Of a DNA stretch of 64,000 nt, positions 46,612 to 58,412 are shown piece by piece. Every line of letters starts with the position of its first letter. Within the stretch, counting starts at the first letter, position 1. The stretch comes from Sipunculus nudus. Lineage: Eukaryota > Annelida > Sipuncula > Golfingiida > Sipunculidae. Where the stretch lies: positions 88,766,642 to 88,830,641 of the forward strand of contig CM049306.1 in NCBI GenBank assembly GCA_026874595.1, given 5' to 3'. Made by a program: the position numbers and the translations under genes. Below the pieces are notes generated by a model, which worked only from the letters and a program-made list of their open reading frames with translations, ran no database searches and was not told the DNA's origin.

Positions 46612-47424
46612 TGTTACATGTTTCTGTTTTGTTATGCGCAGGATTTTGCGTGGCATTCTGGTTCGTGTTGGGCTCAAGCACTGGGCGCTGCTACGTGAAC
46701 CGTACTGGTTGAACCCTGGCGTGTAGAGACACAGTGCTCGTTGTAGTCTAGAATTTTCGGGTCATGCGCTATGGGCGCGCGTGAATTGTCGTTAATATAG
46801 AAGCTTCTGGACTTCGGGTGAAAAAGCTATAAATGGGGGCTGTGTTTAGAGCCGGCAGAGAGAAAAATACCAGCTGACACGGAAGAGTGCGACTCTCTCG
46901 TCAGTTTTTGCGGCCTACTCCAATAGTTGTCCGATAGTCCGACAGATATTCTACGAACTTTTACAGACTTTATACAGATTGTCTTCAGTTTTCCTTTGGG
47001 ATTATTACCAGAAATTCACTTTTGGATTACAACAGATTGTTCTCGAGATTAAATCGGACTATTCTCTAAGAAGATTTACATGAACTGTTCATCTGGTTTT
47101 TTATGCTAAAAGACTCTTGTGGGACTGTGACAGTGGTGGTATCCAGAAATTAAAGCCTAGGATCCAGACTCTGATGATGTACATTTTTATTATTTTTATG
47201 TCTTAAATACTGAGTGGTTGTATTGATTTAGTGTATTGTAATGTTAGTATTGTTCTAAAAATATATATTATAATTATTTGCTAACAAAAAGCCACTGACT
47301 TCTTTATTCATTCCCCTAGACATTTCACGCTGCCTAGTGTTGCAGAATCTGATTTTTTTTATCTCCGTAACAAAATTTATGCTCGTCACGATTACGTGAT
47401 CTGTTTTTATTAGGTTCCGTTGCA
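46612..47424 (+). mobile_element. Solo LTR of a Gypsy-like retrotransposon (copy 2)
   Basis: 813 bp, begins TGTTACATG and ends GGTTCCGTTGCA, flanked by ATGT on both sides. A TATA box (TATAAAT, 46828-46834) lies 216 bp from the left end, with a GC-richer transcribed part after it. It shares long blocks with 57326-58217 and 7771-8359, for example around 47130 ('gacagtggtggtatccag') and 47320 ('catttcacgctgcctagtgt'). No PBS follows, so the internal region was lost by LTR-LTR recombination. A 4-bp duplication and the tRNA-Pro PBS seen at copy 1 fit Gypsy-type elements. Confidence 0.9.
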
Positions 47425-48778
47425 ATGTGTAGAAAACCTGGTAGAATTCGGGAAATTGGATCAACAGTTAACGTTGTATAACCGAGCGGAAAAAGACTCA
47501 TATCAAAGCCATTCAAACAGTCATCACAAATTAGTATCGTTAAATCCTACACAGAAGAAATACAAACGTTTTGAAGCAGCCTTTGAAGATGCACCAATTT
47601 CTGAAAATATCAAACAGTTACAAGCGGAAGACTAATGACTCTAATGTGCCTATGTATACACTGGACCTCCTGCGACAAAGAGAATCCTGTTTTGAACACT
47701 TTCACTAGATCACATGTTATGGGTAGGGAGTTTCAATACAACTTTATCAATGTTAATTAATAGGTGCATTTTAATGTTAACCTTGGCATTTTGTAGAATG
47801 GAATGTTTAGTAGATATATATCTCTGAGATAGTACCTTTATTGTTTAAAGTGATCAAATCTAAAGTCGAATTGAAAGACAATAATCAACAATGGAACTAA
47901 AACCTTATCATTTTACAGCCTTAGCCTGTGTTGCTTGATATCACACAAAGCTCGGCCAAGTTCATGGCCAGATGTGTCTGTCAATACGTTTACGTTAACA
48001 CATGAAGTATTTGTGACTTAGTCGGTCTTGTCACAGACCCCACATTCACCGGAATAATTTTTATGGAAATTCCATTATGTCCTATTCATTGCATAGAAAT
48101 TTATTTCTGACTTTTTCAAAGTCAGAAATATCAAATACTTAATGTCACAATTCAAATTTCATGACAATGTCTATGTTTTCCAAAATAATATGTTATTGAC
48201 AGCTACGTCATACAATTCGCAGGAAATGACCGCTGTCACTGTAGAGCTGAGATTTATGTTTTGTTTGCACAAGCACATTGATGTTTGTGTTAAATTGTCT
48301 ATGACATTCTAATTTTAATATTATAATTAGTGTACAGCAATAGACTTTCAACAGGATGGGTGGCCATTCCAGTGCAGCATTCCCTATGACTGTTGTAGGC
48401 CCTGTCTGCCCCATCTAAATGCCTGCTGAATCGTGTATTAACGGCTGCAAACAAACCTGTCAACATATAAAAACACACACTATCAGGAAAGGCAAATATG
48501 TGGATAGACTCTGATAACCACGCTGTTTATATTAACAATATATACCAAGATGCGTAGTATAATTAATATATTTGAACTAATCATTAGATAGCTTATGGGT
48601 ACATGCTTATACGTGCGCAAAGAAAAGAAAACACTGTTCAAGTCTCGTTTCGTAAAAGGGCTAATTATGCATGGTTATTTGCATAGCAAATGTTTTATGT
48701 CTTTATACAAGCTCGGGGATTTTTTAGTTTGTATCCTATTTGTAGAACACCGTCATGTGTCTTGAATTAAAGGTGCTT
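47425..48778. other. No gene recognised; open frame 47420-47635 starts in the LTR end
   Basis: Seventy codons from the LTR end to TAA at about 47633 have a polar, protein-like composition (Q, K, E, N rich). There is no domain, and without transcript data it may be chance or a last-exon remnant. The rest is AT-rich and featureless. Confidence 0.4.
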
Positions 48779-49217
48779 AATCTTTTTCCGCCATCAGGAA
48801 GAACACTGAACGTCAGACGGTAAGATTAATCTTTTCATGACATCAGGGAGAACACTGAACGTCAGACGATAAGATAAATCTTTTCATGACATCAGGGAGA
48901 ACACTGAACGTAAGACGATAAGATTAATCATTTACCGCCATCAGGGAGAACACTGAACGTCAGACGATAATATTAATCATTCCACGCCATCAGGAAAAAC
49001 ACTGAACGTCAGACAATAAGATTAATCTTTTCACGCCATCAGGAAGAACACTGAACGTCAGACGATAAGATTAATCTTTTCATGACATCAGGTAGAACAC
49101 TGAACGTAGAAGGTAAGATTAATCTTTTCATGACATCAGGGAGAACACTGAAAGTCAGATTATAAGATTACTCTTTTAACGCCATCAGGAAGAACACTGA
49201 ACGTCAGACGATATGAT
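48779..49217. repeat. 49-bp minisatellite, nine copies
   Basis: Unit landmarks: 'gccatcaggaagaacactga', 'acgtcagacg', 'ataagattaatcttttc'. Nine occurrences of 'aacactga(a/a)agt/acgt' are counted. Two subtypes alternate ('cgccatcagg' and 'tgacatcagg'), suggesting expansion by multi-unit blocks. No coding frame is maintained (49 is not a multiple of 3). Confidence 0.95.
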
Positions 49218-49419
49218 TTCGTGACTGCTAGATTGTTACCACAAGGGTTAATTGCAAAATGTTAATTACCTGACATAACTGGTCTTTGTTGTGCTGAGGT
49301 TACTTAGTTATGAATACATTGTTTATGCTATTCAAAGCAGATCAAACACAAAATAACAGCCACAAAAACGTATTGTTTTTATTATACAAAAAATGATATA
49401 CAGAATATCATGTACACTT

Positions 49420-49760
49420 AGATAACGACAAAACGTCATACTTCACAAAACATTATAACAGCATTATATACAGTATAACATTACATAATGCATGATTATT
49501 TTGCAAATATTCTCGACTTTTCCAAGAAAATATTTTCAATCATTATGGATTTATGTCCAACATTTCTGCAAAAGGTCACAACGCAAAAAAATGAATATTT
49601 TAAATTATGTTAAATTTTAGAAAAACGCCTACTGGTATAATGTATATGCAGCCTGGTGCAATATGCCAGGCCTACCATGCTCTGATATTCCAATTACCTA
49701 GTCCAGGTTATTATGTTGATGAGAACTTACAAGTTGAAGCTATTTACATGCAGTGAATAT
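49420..49760 (+). repeat. Diverged duplicated block B, copy 1 (with 51060-51420)
   Basis: Shared in order: 'cttcacaa', 'gcatgattattttgcaa', 'aatgaatattttaaat', 'gccagg.ctacca', 'acctagt.ca.gttattatg', 'agttgaag'. Spacing differs mainly by one ~37-bp gap. Confidence 0.7.
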
Positions 49761-51059
49761 GTTACGTTCAAGCTATTAGATGTCATTAGAATGGAACCAT
49801 TTGTACCTTATCATTTTTGATGGTTCCCAGTTGGACAGGTTCCAGTTTGACGTATTTCATTTAGACCCTCCAATATATTAACAGGGTATTCTGTCATATG
49901 ATGAAACCTTCGCAGCTTATTCAAACAATATCATATTTTTTTAGATTTCCATGGATGCGTACAGATCTCTGTGTATGTAATCGAATGAAATTTCAATGTA
50001 AAGATAAAAAGCCAGCATTTGAAACCGCATATGACAATTATTGTCAAATCTCGGTTTTATGCTCTTTGAATTAAATATTTTTCGTGCCCACCGACATTAG
50101 AGAGTCTAAGACTTAGCGTTATAGAGTGCATTTACATCTTGCATTCCGGTTTTAAACAATATTAGCAGCATGTAGCAATATCACAGATAAACACTGCTAG
50201 CGAGAAATAAAATGCACCTCTGAAGAGAGTATAGCACACCTAGAAATAGGTGGTCACGGATCATCTGAATAATTGACAATTATAAACATGCACGTTTAAC
50301 TTGCAGTTACACAGAACAAACCTGCCAGTCATTAATTCCGATTTCTAAATTCACCTTCTTTTGCCTTTTATATTCGTGCAGAAGTAATTTACACATCATT
50401 GCCTTCACTGATGATTTTATGCTTTTGTATAGTTAGAAACCTATCAATTTGCATATTGAACATTTTATATATTACTAAACCTAAAAAACAAGTGGTAAGT
50501 TACAGTTTTGCTACAAGTAGATCCACACATATATAGAACTTTATATTCCCCTAAAAATAGACACTGTCAGTATTCGAACAGCTCCTTGTGATTTTCAGTC
50601 ATATTTATTTCCTACATTAACTTGTCATTAATTCTGTACAACTGTTATAGGCCTACCTTAAACAAATACTCGACCGTTAAACAAATAGGAATGATGGGAT
50701 TAAGGCAAAAAATGTAATCCGTTCGACCGAAGAATTATACTGCAAACATAGGCGTTTTACTTGTTCATATTTACCACCTGGTAAATAAATGTATACACCA
50801 GGAGTATTCATACCAACAATTACAAAAGTTTATAAGAGAAGTAATAAAAACTGTTGGATAGCCCTGCAAGGACACTGTTACATGACATATAAAAACATAA
50901 ATATCTTGATCATGTACGCAAGGTGTGGAAATATTGTGTGGATCATTCTATCCAAAGTGGAGTTAAACGAAAATAACTGTAACAGAGCCGTATTTTTAAT
51001 CCTGCAGAAAAATGTACATTATAGCAATCAATGCAGAGATTTATATACTCTTAGATATT
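49761..51059. other. No gene recognised
   Basis: AT-rich. Open frame 50789-51061 (90 codons) has no motif and its end lies in the duplicated block. Confidence 0.5.
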
Positions 51060-51420
51060 GATAAAACAAATTACACTGTACTTCACAACAACATAATATA
51101 CAAGATAACTTCAAATAATGCATGATTATTTTGCAAGCATACTCTTCTTTTCGAGAAACGTCATTAGTAAAATTATATACTCATATACTTTGTTCTATTT
51201 TATTTTAATTGTGGCATACATTAATTCCACATGTTAAAATTGCCTTTTTAAGTATGAAATGAATATTTTAAATGATGAGGTTTGAATGACCGCCTGTTTC
51301 GGTATTGCTGATACAGCTTTGTGTTATTTGCCAGGTCTACCAGTTGTTACAAACGACATTTACCTACTAGTTCACGTTATTATGTTGAGAACTTGCCAGT
51401 TGAAGTTAACTACAGCCAAA
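51060..51420 (+). repeat. Diverged duplicated block B, copy 2
   Basis: See copy 1; the two copies are 1.6 kb apart in the same orientation. Confidence 0.7.
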
Positions 51421-51439
51421 ATATAATCCTGCACCGCCC

Positions 51440-51935
51440 GATGTAGTGGAGTCAACACCATCCGAGTTCAAGTGAAAGTCTGAGTCCAGGCTACTCGAGT
51501 CAGAGTCCAAGTCCGAGTCATTGAACTTCGAGTCTATCTGCTTCGATTCCGAGTCATCTGGAATCCGAGTCAAAGTCCGAGTCCTATACAGATATTCTAA
51601 TATTTCAGTTCACCATCTACATTTTTTGGTAAGTTTACATATGCTTTTACCATAACGATTAATTACATTTAGCTCCCGATGCAGAGTTAAAGATTTGGGT
51701 ATATATGGTGTTATTTTTTGCTCATAAATAATTATGTTAGTAGTTTGCACTTGTATGTTTTTATAACATGTGACAGATTTTTTTTCCTTGCTGGACCCAA
51801 AATAGAGTTGGCCTTAATTCGAATCCTTTACTCCGAGTAAAAGTCCGAATCCTGCACCCCCCATTCCAAGTCCGAATCTTAGTCACTAAAAAAAGTGGAC
51901 TTAGTGCAAGTCCGGACCCGAGTTCTACATCACCA
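51440..51935. repeat. Repeat built from 'gtccgagtc' motifs, two clusters
   Basis: Between 51455 and 51590 the words 'ccgagtc', 'cgagtc' and 'gagtcc' occur about a dozen times. A second cluster (51830-51925) has 'aagtccgaatc' and 'aagtccggacc'. The outer edges 'gatgtagtggagtc' (51440) and 'gttctacatcacc' (51925) are loosely inverted, suggesting one element with sub-terminal tandem words. Confidence 0.55.
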
Positions 51936-52199
51936 TGATGCTCGAGCAATGTTACAGTTTTTTTTAATCCTCTGGCGGTCACAAGGAACAAATGACAGTA
52001 TGACAGTTCTCACATAGAAACGGAAGGTAAAGTGTACGGGCTCGTATTGCTTTTAAATACGAAAGGAAGCTAGAGAGACGTGTGTGGCCAGAAAGAGAAA
52101 CATATATAACCTCCCGTTGCTAAAAATATTCCTTCTCAAGTTTAAAGTTACCCATCACCAGAATCTGATTCCAGACACTTCTTACTAGCAAAAAGACGA

Positions 52200-52780
52200 T
52201 GTCTCTACATTTCTCTGAAGCTTACAGTAAATTTTCGCCCCGAGTGATTTCCGTATATTTGTTGTACAAAGGGAACTGACTGTAAACAGGAACCCTTGTG
52301 TGGCATTTAGAATCACGTATATATAATCAACCACTTCAGATCTGACCTCCCTGTTACTAAACCTAAGCCCCAGGTTATCCTCAATCTACACGAGGAGTTT
52401 TAGATAGAGGGCCACATTATAACTATCTCTCAGTCTGCCCTCAACCACTCTCGTCTGAGACCTGGACCTGTACAAGAGAATCACCGATAACATGAACATA
52501 ATCATATTAAAGAAAATTGACAAAGAGACTGGATCTACAAGGGAGATTATGAGGGCATATCTCTGATTAAACCAACAAAATCTCTGGCTGTACTGCGGTC
52601 GGAATCGTTTATCTGTCGCCGTGTGATAAGCACGATCGACAGAATCACTGACACTGTCGGGGTCAGCCAGGCGAAGATGGACAGGTAGAAAAACTGTCTG
52701 GGTCCATAACGGACCATTGAACATTTTGAACTCTGCCAGAGTATGCGCATCATGTCAACTGATCTTACGGACATGCAAGG
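52200..52780 (-). pseudogene. Fragment of a paralogous SMB-7TM receptor (TM3 to tail)
   Basis: Minus-strand reading follows residues from mid TM3 (about 52780) through TM4, ECL2 (CWFNQRYALII), TM5, TM6 (ITWGLGLVTG) and TM7 (NATQGFLF) into the tail (TNIRKS) of the receptor at 36029-38422, at very high similarity. A frameshift splits it in the TM4-ECL2 region (around 52600-52620), further indels lie near 52385-52400, and the tail diverges after about 52230. No N-terminal half is present. Opposite orientation to the main gene and 14 kb away. Confidence 0.92.
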
Positions 52781-54650
52781 ATTATTGGTTTTATAACATG
52801 TGAATTATTTTTTTTCCAGACCAGATACATTACCTTCGGAGTTACTGTTACTCTCAGTAAACATATTTATCAAAATGTTTTACTTATAGAGGATGAAAAA
52901 AAGACATAAAATTGTCTGACCCGTCTTCAGATGGGGTTTCTACCTTAAGATGGGTGATACAACATTCGGCTGGTGTCTAACCGTGTCTTAATTGTACATT
53001 TCCTCTGTAAAGACGTCGACATATTCAGCAGTTGTGTGAAGACAATTTACTAGACAAGGGTGGATTTAACAGCTAGTTGACATAAAAGGGCCTCCTATTT
53101 TTCGGGGGAACCTGAAATATAGAAAAATATTGTATGTGTTGCATTAAAATGCCTTCCAAAATAACACCATTAGAGACTTACTTTTATAAATATTCAAACC
53201 AATGGAAGAGGGACATAGGGCAGGAGCATATAGAATCCAGTGGGCATTTTCAGAAGAAAGTATGACACATATTCACATATCTTTATAGGAACACATTTAT
53301 TATAGGTGGCAGACTGGCATTCATGTTGGAGTCAACATGGCGGTACCTTTTCAACATGGCCGCCATATAATGATGAACATCCCATTTATTACCTAAAATC
53401 TATGTTAGAATACACCGATTTTCCTCATCTGTGAATCGACTGCCAATTTCTGCTTAGTAATATACTAGCTGATAAACCCGGTATACCGGGCTTATTACCG
53501 GGGTTTGGGAGATTATATTTACTGAGATGTAGAATGTTGGCTATTTTTTTTCTAAAGGTGAACAGAAAATATAGGTTTTCAGTCTCAATAAGTTATGAAT
53601 AAATATTTTTTACATTTATCTTGCGGGGCTGTCCTCGTGGCAAGAAATTCATAAACCGGTATGATTACCTTGAAAACCTGGTCAGTGACGATGTTTACAT
53701 TGCGAACCGGAATGAGACGCGGGGGCGTTCAGGTTTTCGATGATATTTGACTGGATTCTAGCGTTGAACGTATAAAGATTAGGTTGATGTGAGGAACACA
53801 TGAAAGATTTATTAAATTAGTTGCAAAGAAACTGTTCCTGAAGAAAGAAACAGAACTATGCATACCTCGTAAGTAACAGAAGCCGACCCAACGGGAATCC
53901 ATGCAGAGGGTCTGTATCCAATTTTCAGCCACCGCAATCTTTTTTTTTTTTCATCGTATGAGACAAATTTTGAGGCCTGAAACCCCCGACACCACCCCAT
54001 CCAACCCCATCCCACCCCTGTTCCTGAAATTGGGACCTTGAATTAGGTTTTGTCATTAATCCTCCTGGGCAGAACTCTCCATTTCATAATGCGAGAAACA
54101 TGTGTTTTTCTCTTTTACTGACCACTCACGTGGGTCAAATCCCTCATTGAAAGCAAGCGTTATTCAAATGAACAATAGTCCTTAGTGTTAGAGGTTGAGT
54201 GACCACAATGCACGCATTCCGGTGATTGCAGAAGACAGTTCGGCTGTGCTCGGTAGAAATAACCGGAAAAATCACTCAAAATTATATGTACATTAAAAAT
54301 TATTTATTTTCATATCGCCTATGTCACTGAGGGGATAATAAACATTAAAATGATGTATGGCACAGTATTGTACACAACGCGGTTTTAGAGAACATTGCGA
54401 ACAAACGTGAACCGAATTCCTTTTATAAGTATTAGTTACTTACCCTTTAGGCAACTTGCTTTCAGAATATTTTCCTATTATCTATATCTTTATTGTCCAA
54501 AAGTTCCTTTGACTCTTCGTGTAAGCATGCAACGTATCACTGCCGTCTTGAGATATGTTGCATATTTAAACCTCTCCCGGTGAGGCCTGAGGGTGAGTAG
54601 ACTTACATGAGTCGATTAATGAATTCCATTTCGATATTTGGGTCACGATT
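52781..54650. other. No gene recognised
   Basis: Contains 'aacatggcggt' and 'aacatggccgccat' near 53336-53370, an inverted pair of the same word found in the 21.5-kb repeat. Otherwise no feature beyond the 53477 palindrome. Confidence 0.5.
53477..53490. other. Perfect 14-bp palindrome
   Basis: CCCGGTATACCGGG, preceded by 'actagctgataaa'. The combination resembles the termini of common invertebrate repeats; only this end is visible. Confidence 0.5.
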
Positions 54651-54669
54651 CCTATGCCCGGAGGCACAT

Positions 54670-56207
54670 TGACATTCTGAGAGACCTATGAAAAGTCTCC
54701 ATGGAAACCTGGAATTAGGTCTCTGTTACCCATATCCTTCGAGCTATGGGGCCCCAAAGTACCCCCCAGAATAGTGAAAAATTTCATACAATAACTTCAA
54801 TATCTGATTAACTACATCACTGATGGTCATGATTTTTGGCATACATATTGATCATGAGATGCTCCATCAGTTTCTGCAGACTGGTGGCGCCCTCTGTATT
54901 TTTCGATTTTTTACGAATGTTTTCTCTATTTTTGAGATCTTTAAAAATGTGAACAGCTGTTAACAGGCACAAATCGTAAAGACTGGACCTAGAATCTTCA
55001 TTCTTTACATTCTGAGAGACCTATGAAAAGTCTCCATGGAAACCAGCAATTAGGTCTCTGTTACCCATATCCTTCGAGCTATGGGGCCCCAAAGTACCCC
55101 CCCAGAATAGTCAAAAATTTCATACAAAAACTTCAATATCTCATTAACTACATCACTGATGGTCATGATTTTTGGCATACATATTGATCATGAGATGTTT
55201 CATCAGTTTCTGCAGACTGGTGGCGCCTCCTGTATTTTTCAATTTTTTACAATTTATTTCTATATATTTGAGACCTTTAAGGATGTAGTTATCTGTCAAC
55301 AGGGTTCAAATTCTAACGACTGGACCTAGAATCTTCATACTTGACACACAGGGAGACCCATGAAAAGTCTCCATGGAAACCTGAAATAAGGTCTCTGTTA
55401 CCCATACCCTTTGAGCTATGGCACTCCAAAGTACAGCTCAGAATAATGGAAAATTTGATACAAAAGCTGAAGTATCTGAACAACTAATGCAGAGATCACC
55501 ATAATTGTTTGCATGGATATTGATCATGGCGTGTTTCATCAGTTTCTGCAGCCTGGTGGCACTACATGTATTTGTTCGGGCTTTTTTCGAATTTTTTTCT
55601 CTATTTTTGCGACCTTTAAAGATATGAATATCTGTTAACAGGGCACAAATCATAACAACTGGACCTAGAATCTTCATTCTTTACACACAGGGAGACCCAT
55701 GAAAAATCTCCATGGAAACCTGAAATTAGGTCTCTGTTACCCATATCTATTAAGCTGTATGGCTCCAAAATACCCCCATAATAATGAAAAATTTGATACA
55801 AAAACTCCAGTATCTCAATAACTAACCTGAAATTAGGTCTCTGTTACCAATATCCTCCATGCTATAGGACTCCAAAGTATCCCTCAGAATAATTGAAAAT
55901 TTGATAGAAAAGCTGAAGTATCTGAACAACTAATCAAGAGACCACCATGCTTCTTTGCATGGATATTGACCATTAAGTCTTTTTATTAATTTTTGCAGAC
56001 TGGTGGAGCCACCTGTAATTTTTTTTTAAGTTTACGCATTTTTTCTCTATTTTTTAGATATATTAATACAGACACAATCTCAGCCTGTTGGTTCATCTGT
56101 TTGATGCTTCAGTTGAATGGGTATATACTTCTTTTCAGATGATAAAATTCCCTTTTGCAAATCTCTTCCCAGTCAGCTGAGCGTCATGACCCATGGGTCA
56201 CTTGTTT
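54670..56207 (+). mobile_element. Tandem-core element, ~337-bp units, terminal palindrome
   Basis: Unit starts ('gagacc(t/c)atgaaaa') fall at 54681, 55016, 55353 and 55692 (periods 335, 337, 339), followed by a fifth degenerate unit from about 55826. Each unit has 'tccatggaaacctg', 'aggtctctgttacccatat', 'gagctatgg', 'tccaaagta', 'tgatcatga', 'catcagtttctgcagactgg', 'tggcgcc', then 'ggacctagaatcttcat'. The array ends in 'cagctgagcgtca', the 14-bp palindrome TGACCCATGGGTCA (56187-56200) and CTTGTTT. The layout fits pearl/Helentron-like non-autonomous elements; no protein is encoded. Confidence 0.75.
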
Positions 56208-57325
56208 ATTTTGTTTATTTATTTTTTTTGTTCTCGCTACATATCCAATACGACTCACTTGCAAATATTGACCTTTGATCGGATAATGAATCAAAGGTGA
56301 CAAATTAACACCTGATATTGAATTTGGCCTTGACCTTACTTTATGGTCGTTACCGGGACAGGCTCCAGGGCTACCATCGTTGTAAGAGTCGTAAAGCTCG
56401 GTATTTGACCTCGTCTTTATGGAAGCTGTACGCACTTCTGAACCATTCATTTTTTTAAAGAAATGGTTTATTCAGTACAATAAAACAATATAATTAATAT
56501 TTTGACTTATCAAGGAAAACTCCGCTTGTGTCTTGAAAGGTTTTCCACCTGGTTAACTTAAATGTCCTGGCAAATTAAGCTACCATGCAGTGTCATTTGC
56601 ACCATTTAGTACATATTCGCCTGTAAAATTAGAGAAGCTGTCTTTACAGGTTACAGTAATTCAACAATTGGTCCGAGGGTGTTCTGTACCTGTCGTGCTC
56701 AGAAGAACATACTACCATTTTAATCTGTATTAAATCAAGAATTTAAAGTTTCATTCGATAGTCTTTATGTGATGCAATAAATACACGTCATAAAGGACTC
56801 TTGTCTCAGGTTAGCATAAGTGTACATATATAACTGTTTATTATATTTAACAATTTGATGTTTTCTTTCTTTTGCTGAAAAAAAATACAATATACTTTAT
56901 TTTAAATAAATCTATTCCCTTGACATCATATCCACCTGACATATTTGACCATAGAGATCAAAGTCACCAGTCTTCGAACTATTCCGAGACTTTGGTTGAA
57001 AAACAAATTGTATATCAAATATTAGTAAACAATATGAAGTGCTTCAAAGTTATCTGGTTCACATCAACATGACATGGACGACAATTACGACGACGGAAAC
57101 TATAGACGTCGACAGACAAAACATTATATAAATGTTTTTCCGGTGAAGCTACACCTTAAGAGTAAACAAACACATTAAATATGACACAAAATTTCTGAAA
57201 TCGAACCATACTTATACATTTTATGCCAAAATAAGCTTTTTCATTACCGCTGACAGTCATATCGAAAATGGACGACATGTTGACTCACACACATGGACAC
57301 CACACTGCCATCTATGTTTACCTGG
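56208..57325. other. No gene recognised
   Basis: AT-rich DNA with no recognised feature. Confidence 0.5.
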
Positions 57326-58217
57326 TGTTACGGAACCTAATATCACCAGATCACGTATGCAAGATGAACATAAATTTTGTAATGGAGATAAAAAATCAGA
57401 TTCTGTAACACTAGGCAGCGTGAAATGTCTAGGGGAATGAATAAAGAAGTCAGTGTTTTTTTTTTGTAAACAAATATAATTTATTCTTAGAACAATCCAA
57501 ACATTACAATACACTAAATCAATCCAATTTCATAGTAAAACAACAGAACAACAGCAAATCAATACAAGTATCTTAATAAAGTGTACAGTACCTGGATACC
57601 ACCACTGTCACGGCGACAAAACGTCCTTTATAACGTACAACCCAGATGAACAGTTCACATAAATCTTCTCAGGGAATAACAGTCCAGTTCATTCACAAAA
57701 TCAATCCGTTTTAATCCAAAAGTGAAGTTTTGACAATGATATCATAGGCAAACTGAAGACTAATTAAAATCCGTTACTAATTCGAAGGAAAGCTATAACT
57801 GCCGCAATTATCGGAAAAGGTCCAAAAACTGACTTACACTCTCCTGTGTCCGCTGGAATATTTCTCTCCTCTCTCCCTGCTCTAAAACACAGCCCCTTAT
57901 TTATAACTTTTCACCTCAAGCCGAGAACTTTCCATTTCCCGAACAATCCAAAGAATCTAATATGATACACAGTACACACATTACAGGAAACCTCTAGAAC
58001 AAAGAACGCTGTGTTTCTGCATGACAGGGTTCAGACGAGAAAGCCCAAGACTAGCATGACCGCTTTGTTTACTCGTGTGCCGCACCCGGCCAGCTAGAAC
58101 AAGGATCGCTGTAGCAATGCAACGCTCAGAGTTTGAGCCAAACACGAATCAGAATGTGAACAGCACACAATAAAAGAGACATGTCAACAGCTCACAATAA
58201 AACAGACATCTGTAACA
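57326..58217 (-). mobile_element. Solo LTR of a Gypsy-like retrotransposon (copy 3)
   Basis: 892 bp on the minus strand, TGTTACAG...CCGTAACA, with perfect CTGG duplications immediately outside (57322-57325 and 58218-58221). The TATA box (TATAAAT) is at 57899-57905 on the minus strand. Shares with copy 2 the blocks at 57403-57445, 57590-57620 and 57855-57905, and is the longest copy. No internal sequence adjoins, so it is a recombination-derived solo LTR. Confidence 0.9.
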
Positions 58218-58380
58218 CTGGCCCTTAATATAGGAAAAAATTTATTTGCCTTGACATGTGTCGTGCTTTCTTCAGAAAATGCCCACTTGACACCAGTTCT
58301 GGACAAATGCGCCTGTCTATAACCCTCCTATACAGTTGGCGCTTCCTCTCTGCCGCTTTTGGGCCTCTCTATCAGGACCT

Positions 58381-58409
<29 letters not shown>
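58381..58409. repeat. Poly-C tract (C29)
   Basis: Longest homopolymer of C/G in the window. Confidence 0.95.

Positions 58410-58412
<3 letters not shown>

Noticed and set aside
47420-47635. 71-codon open frame (+) after the solo LTR
   Set aside because: Its ATG is created by the LTR end; no domain. Could be a last-exon relic but cannot be supported.
48779-49217. CRISPR-like array
   Set aside because: Units are directly adjacent without unique spacers, in a eukaryotic context; it is a minisatellite.
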